A DNA stretch of 64,000 nt from Euwallacea fornicatus (taxonomy: Eukaryota > Arthropoda > Insecta > Coleoptera > Curculionidae), in NCBI RefSeq assembly GCF_040115645.1, contig NC_089545.1, positions 4,898,001-4,962,000 on the forward strand, written 5' to 3'. Position numbers and translations under genes: made by a program. Each line of letters opens with the position of its first letter. Position 1 is the first letter of the stretch. The notes under the pieces are model-generated. The model was not told the origin of the DNA. It was given only the letters and a program-made list of their open reading frames with translations, and made no database searches. Shown here piece by piece: positions 61,899-64,000 of this stretch.

Positions 61899-61981
61899 TT
61901 TGTTGTCGGCCTAGCGCAGATCCAGCAACGCGTGGTACATTGCGTTGGATCTGCGCTATCGACTGCGCGGTCGACAACAAA
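61899..61981. repeat. Strong 83-nt hairpin, precursor-miRNA-sized
   Basis: Outer arms TTTGTTGTCG (61899-61908) and CGACAACAAA (61972-61981) pair perfectly. Inner arms TAGCGCAGATCCA (61912-61924) and TGGATCTGCGCTA (61946-61958) also pair perfectly, then partly continue through GCAACGC and GCGT. The right side carries an extra 9 nt bulge. It could be a miniature transposon or an RNA hairpin. Confidence 0.7.
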
Positions 61982-62738
61982 TGATCAGAGGTTCATTCCT
62001 TGATTAGATTGGATAGTTAAGAAAATGGATGATGCGATCAGCATGACGTAAAAGCACTGAGTCGTACGCATATAAATATATATATATTTGTTAGACAAGT
62101 TAAAAAAGTTGCAAAATATCGCCACACTGATATGTATGAAGCTAGAGCCGCGAATTTGTGTTTTCGCCGACAAATATTATTTACACTGAAGCACGCCGCT
62201 ACATTTGACGTGGGATAAAATTTTTTAAAGCAATGCCGTAAAGCGGCATTCCCTCCCGCGATTGCAAGCTAAAAATAGCACTTTACGACGAAGCGCACGC
62301 AAGGCAAAATGGTCCCGCAGAACGCACGCGAAGTGTCGATGTCAAAAATCTTTGTAGCTATTGACATGCGTGTGGTAGGACCAAGCAACCCACATGCTCG
62401 TGTAGAGGTGTTGTCATAAACCCTAAAATAACAATAACCCTAAAATTAACACATACACGTTCCATCAGCCACTTTTTTTTAACAAACACTTGTAACATAA
62501 TTTATTTTCGCGACTAATACTTACTTTGGTTATTGTTGCTTTCGTAGGGAGTCGTGCGAAAAATATTATACCTAACACGTGCGAACGTGTTTTTACCGCA
62601 CTCAATCCCTGACTGAACATCACTTCGCTTCGTTCGTTATTTCGTCGTTGGGAGATAACGTGCGATAAGCTGGTAATTTCAGCTCGCGAATAAATGCCGT
62701 AAAAGCACTTTACCGATCGTCTATAGGAAACATATTTA
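61982..62738. other. Intergenic DNA with small palindromes
   Basis: No gene supported. ATGCCGTAAAGCGGCAT near 62234-62250 is a perfect palindrome with a five-base centre, and related words (AATGCCGTAAAAGCAC, CACTTTAC) recur nearby, suggesting an old interspersed repeat. Confidence 0.4.
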
Positions 62739-63648
62739 CAGGGTGGGTTAATGAAAACGAAACAAGGCCGATTTCTCATATTTATCGCTTGAAAAAAAAA
62801 TCGCTGAAATCCGTCAATTTTTATTTGGGAAGGAGGTAAAATTTTGTGCATATTTTCAACTTTGCCAGTCTCTCGGGACGGTAAGATACAGCACTTAAAT
62901 CTTAAATGGAATTAGAAGTCGAGTGATACCTCACTTTAAAAGTCATCGAATTCTTTTTTCAACGCTTCCAAGTCCTTTGAATTTCCTGCAGTAGTTTTCG
63001 AGCAAACGCATTTGTAAAAAATCGGTCAACAAAAGAAAGTGACGTTTTTGTCGTCTTTGCAATTAGCGTGATTTTTAGGTAAGAAGTGTGTAATGCGTTT
63101 TTTTATCCCACTTGAACCAATTCGCAGCAAGGAAGTATTTAATGTCGATTTTCCTTATCACTTAATGAAATGTACCTATAGCCTATTTTGATATGTTTAA
63201 AAGAAAAGTTTATTTTACGCGTTAAAGTTGTGAAATTATTATAAATTTTCAGTGGCTTGTTTACAGTTTCACTTTTTCAAAATCAACAAAAAATATAATT
63301 TAAAAAAAATGTACGTTACGTATTGAAAAGGCATTATTACTTCTTCAACGTTGGCCAGCGTACCATTTAAAACGTGTTTTGTTGAAAACTACTACATGAA
63401 ATTCAGATAACTCGAAAGCCTCGAAAAGAGAATTCGATGACTTTTAAAATAAATTATCACTTGAACCGTAATCCTATTCAAGATTTAAGTGGCGCATCTT
63501 AACCTTTCAAGGAGTGGAAGTGGAAAAGTTGAAAATATGAGCAAAAGACTTCCCTCCCCTAAACAAACATCGATGGGTCCCAGCAATTTTTTTTACAACC
63601 GTTAAATACCAGCAATCGGCCTTGTTTTATTTTCATTGGCCGACCCTG
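62739..63648. mobile_element. Fold-back element, 910 bp, CAGGGTGGG-type ends
   Basis: The left end CAGGGTGGGTTAATGAAAAC (after TA) matches the reversed right end CAGGGTCGGCCAATGAAAAT (before TA). Arm matches continue with AACAAGGCCGATT, CATATTTTCAACTTT, CACTTAAATCTT, TTTTAAAAGTCATCGAATTC and GTAGTAGTTTTC-like blocks for about 280-300 bp each side. The middle (about 63020-63350) is unique and AT-rich. TA target duplication is preserved at both ends. No transposase. Confidence 0.8.
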
Positions 63649-64000
63649 TATATTGGATATGTTTTGGATTACTCAATTTTAAATCCGATGCTGTTTTAAT
63701 TGCCCCTGCATTCAGTGCAATTTGCGAGGAAATAGGAGAATCTGTGCGGGCTATACCTGGCTAAAGGGCCGGTTTGATGATTATAGGCCTACGCGGCCGG
63801 CCCGCCCCATACTGACGCTTTTTAGTCTGCCACCCAGAATGTATACAGCTTCATGCGAATTAAATCATCTCACAAGAATGTGTTGAGGAACGCAACCAAC
63901 GAAATTGCCGAGGAACGATTGCAATAATTTTCTCCGTATCCCATATCCCAAGTATCTCTGTGATCTTAGAGTTTGTGAGTGTGTTGTCGAGAGTCAATAA
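63649..64000. other. Intergenic end of window
   Basis: A short GC-rich patch near 63770-63830 (CGGCCGGCCCGCCCC). Nothing recognised. Confidence 0.4.

Noticed and set aside
62465..62851. 128-codon - strand frame
   Set aside because: It runs across the left border of the fold-back element at 62739, so it is a chance join of unrelated sequences.

Overview
This window is AT-rich nuclear DNA from an insect. The only protein-coding genes I can support are two Wnt genes on the + strand. Both have GT-AG introns, AATAAA polyadenylation signals and the invariant Wnt cysteine pattern. The left edge (3711-6821) holds the last three coding exons of a Wnt1/wingless orthologue; its earlier exons lie before position 1. 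The right half (37668-56895) holds what looks like a complete five-exon Wnt6 gene of 344 residues. Wnt1 followed by Wnt6 in the same orientation is the conserved arthropod Wnt9-Wnt1-Wnt6-Wnt10 order. The exact species cannot be read from the sequence; a beetle is a guess from general repeat character only.

Layout: 1-3710 is wg intron, invaded by a non-LTR retrotransposon fragment and an intact-ended mariner-superfamily element (350-2070). 3711-7620 is the wg 3' half and 3'UTR. 7620-37430 is the wg-Wnt6 intergenic interval, without recognisable host genes but full of transposon remnants. These include several fold-back elements that begin with CAGGG and carry arms of 150-400 bp, a dead Tc1 transposase, and a mariner-like transposase fragment close to Wnt6. 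37430-37717 is the GC-richer Wnt6 leader and its tiny signal-peptide exon. 37718-53248 is a 15.5 kb first intron with a dead mariner copy, a long TA microsatellite and further small elements. 53249-57010 is the Wnt6 body and 3'UTR. 57010-64000 is intergenic, with a possible solo LTR, a strong hairpin and another fold-back element.

Both genes encode secreted, lipid-modified, cysteine-rich ligands of the Frizzled/LRP pathway, and both keep the acylated serine in the CKCHGxSGSC motif. In Drosophila, wg and Wnt6 share regulatory DNA between them, so the intergenic interval and Wnt6 intron 1 are the natural places to look for enhancers. I see a cluster of CRE-like TGACGT sites (31804-31868) and a pair of RFX X-box-like sites (45385-45508), but neither is proven functional.

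The most unusual pattern is the repeated presence of long, imperfect, snap-back inverted repeats with mariner-like ends around this developmental locus. One of them (350-2070) seems to show how such elements arise: a transposase frame is cut exactly at the edge of a perfect 453-bp inverted repeat.
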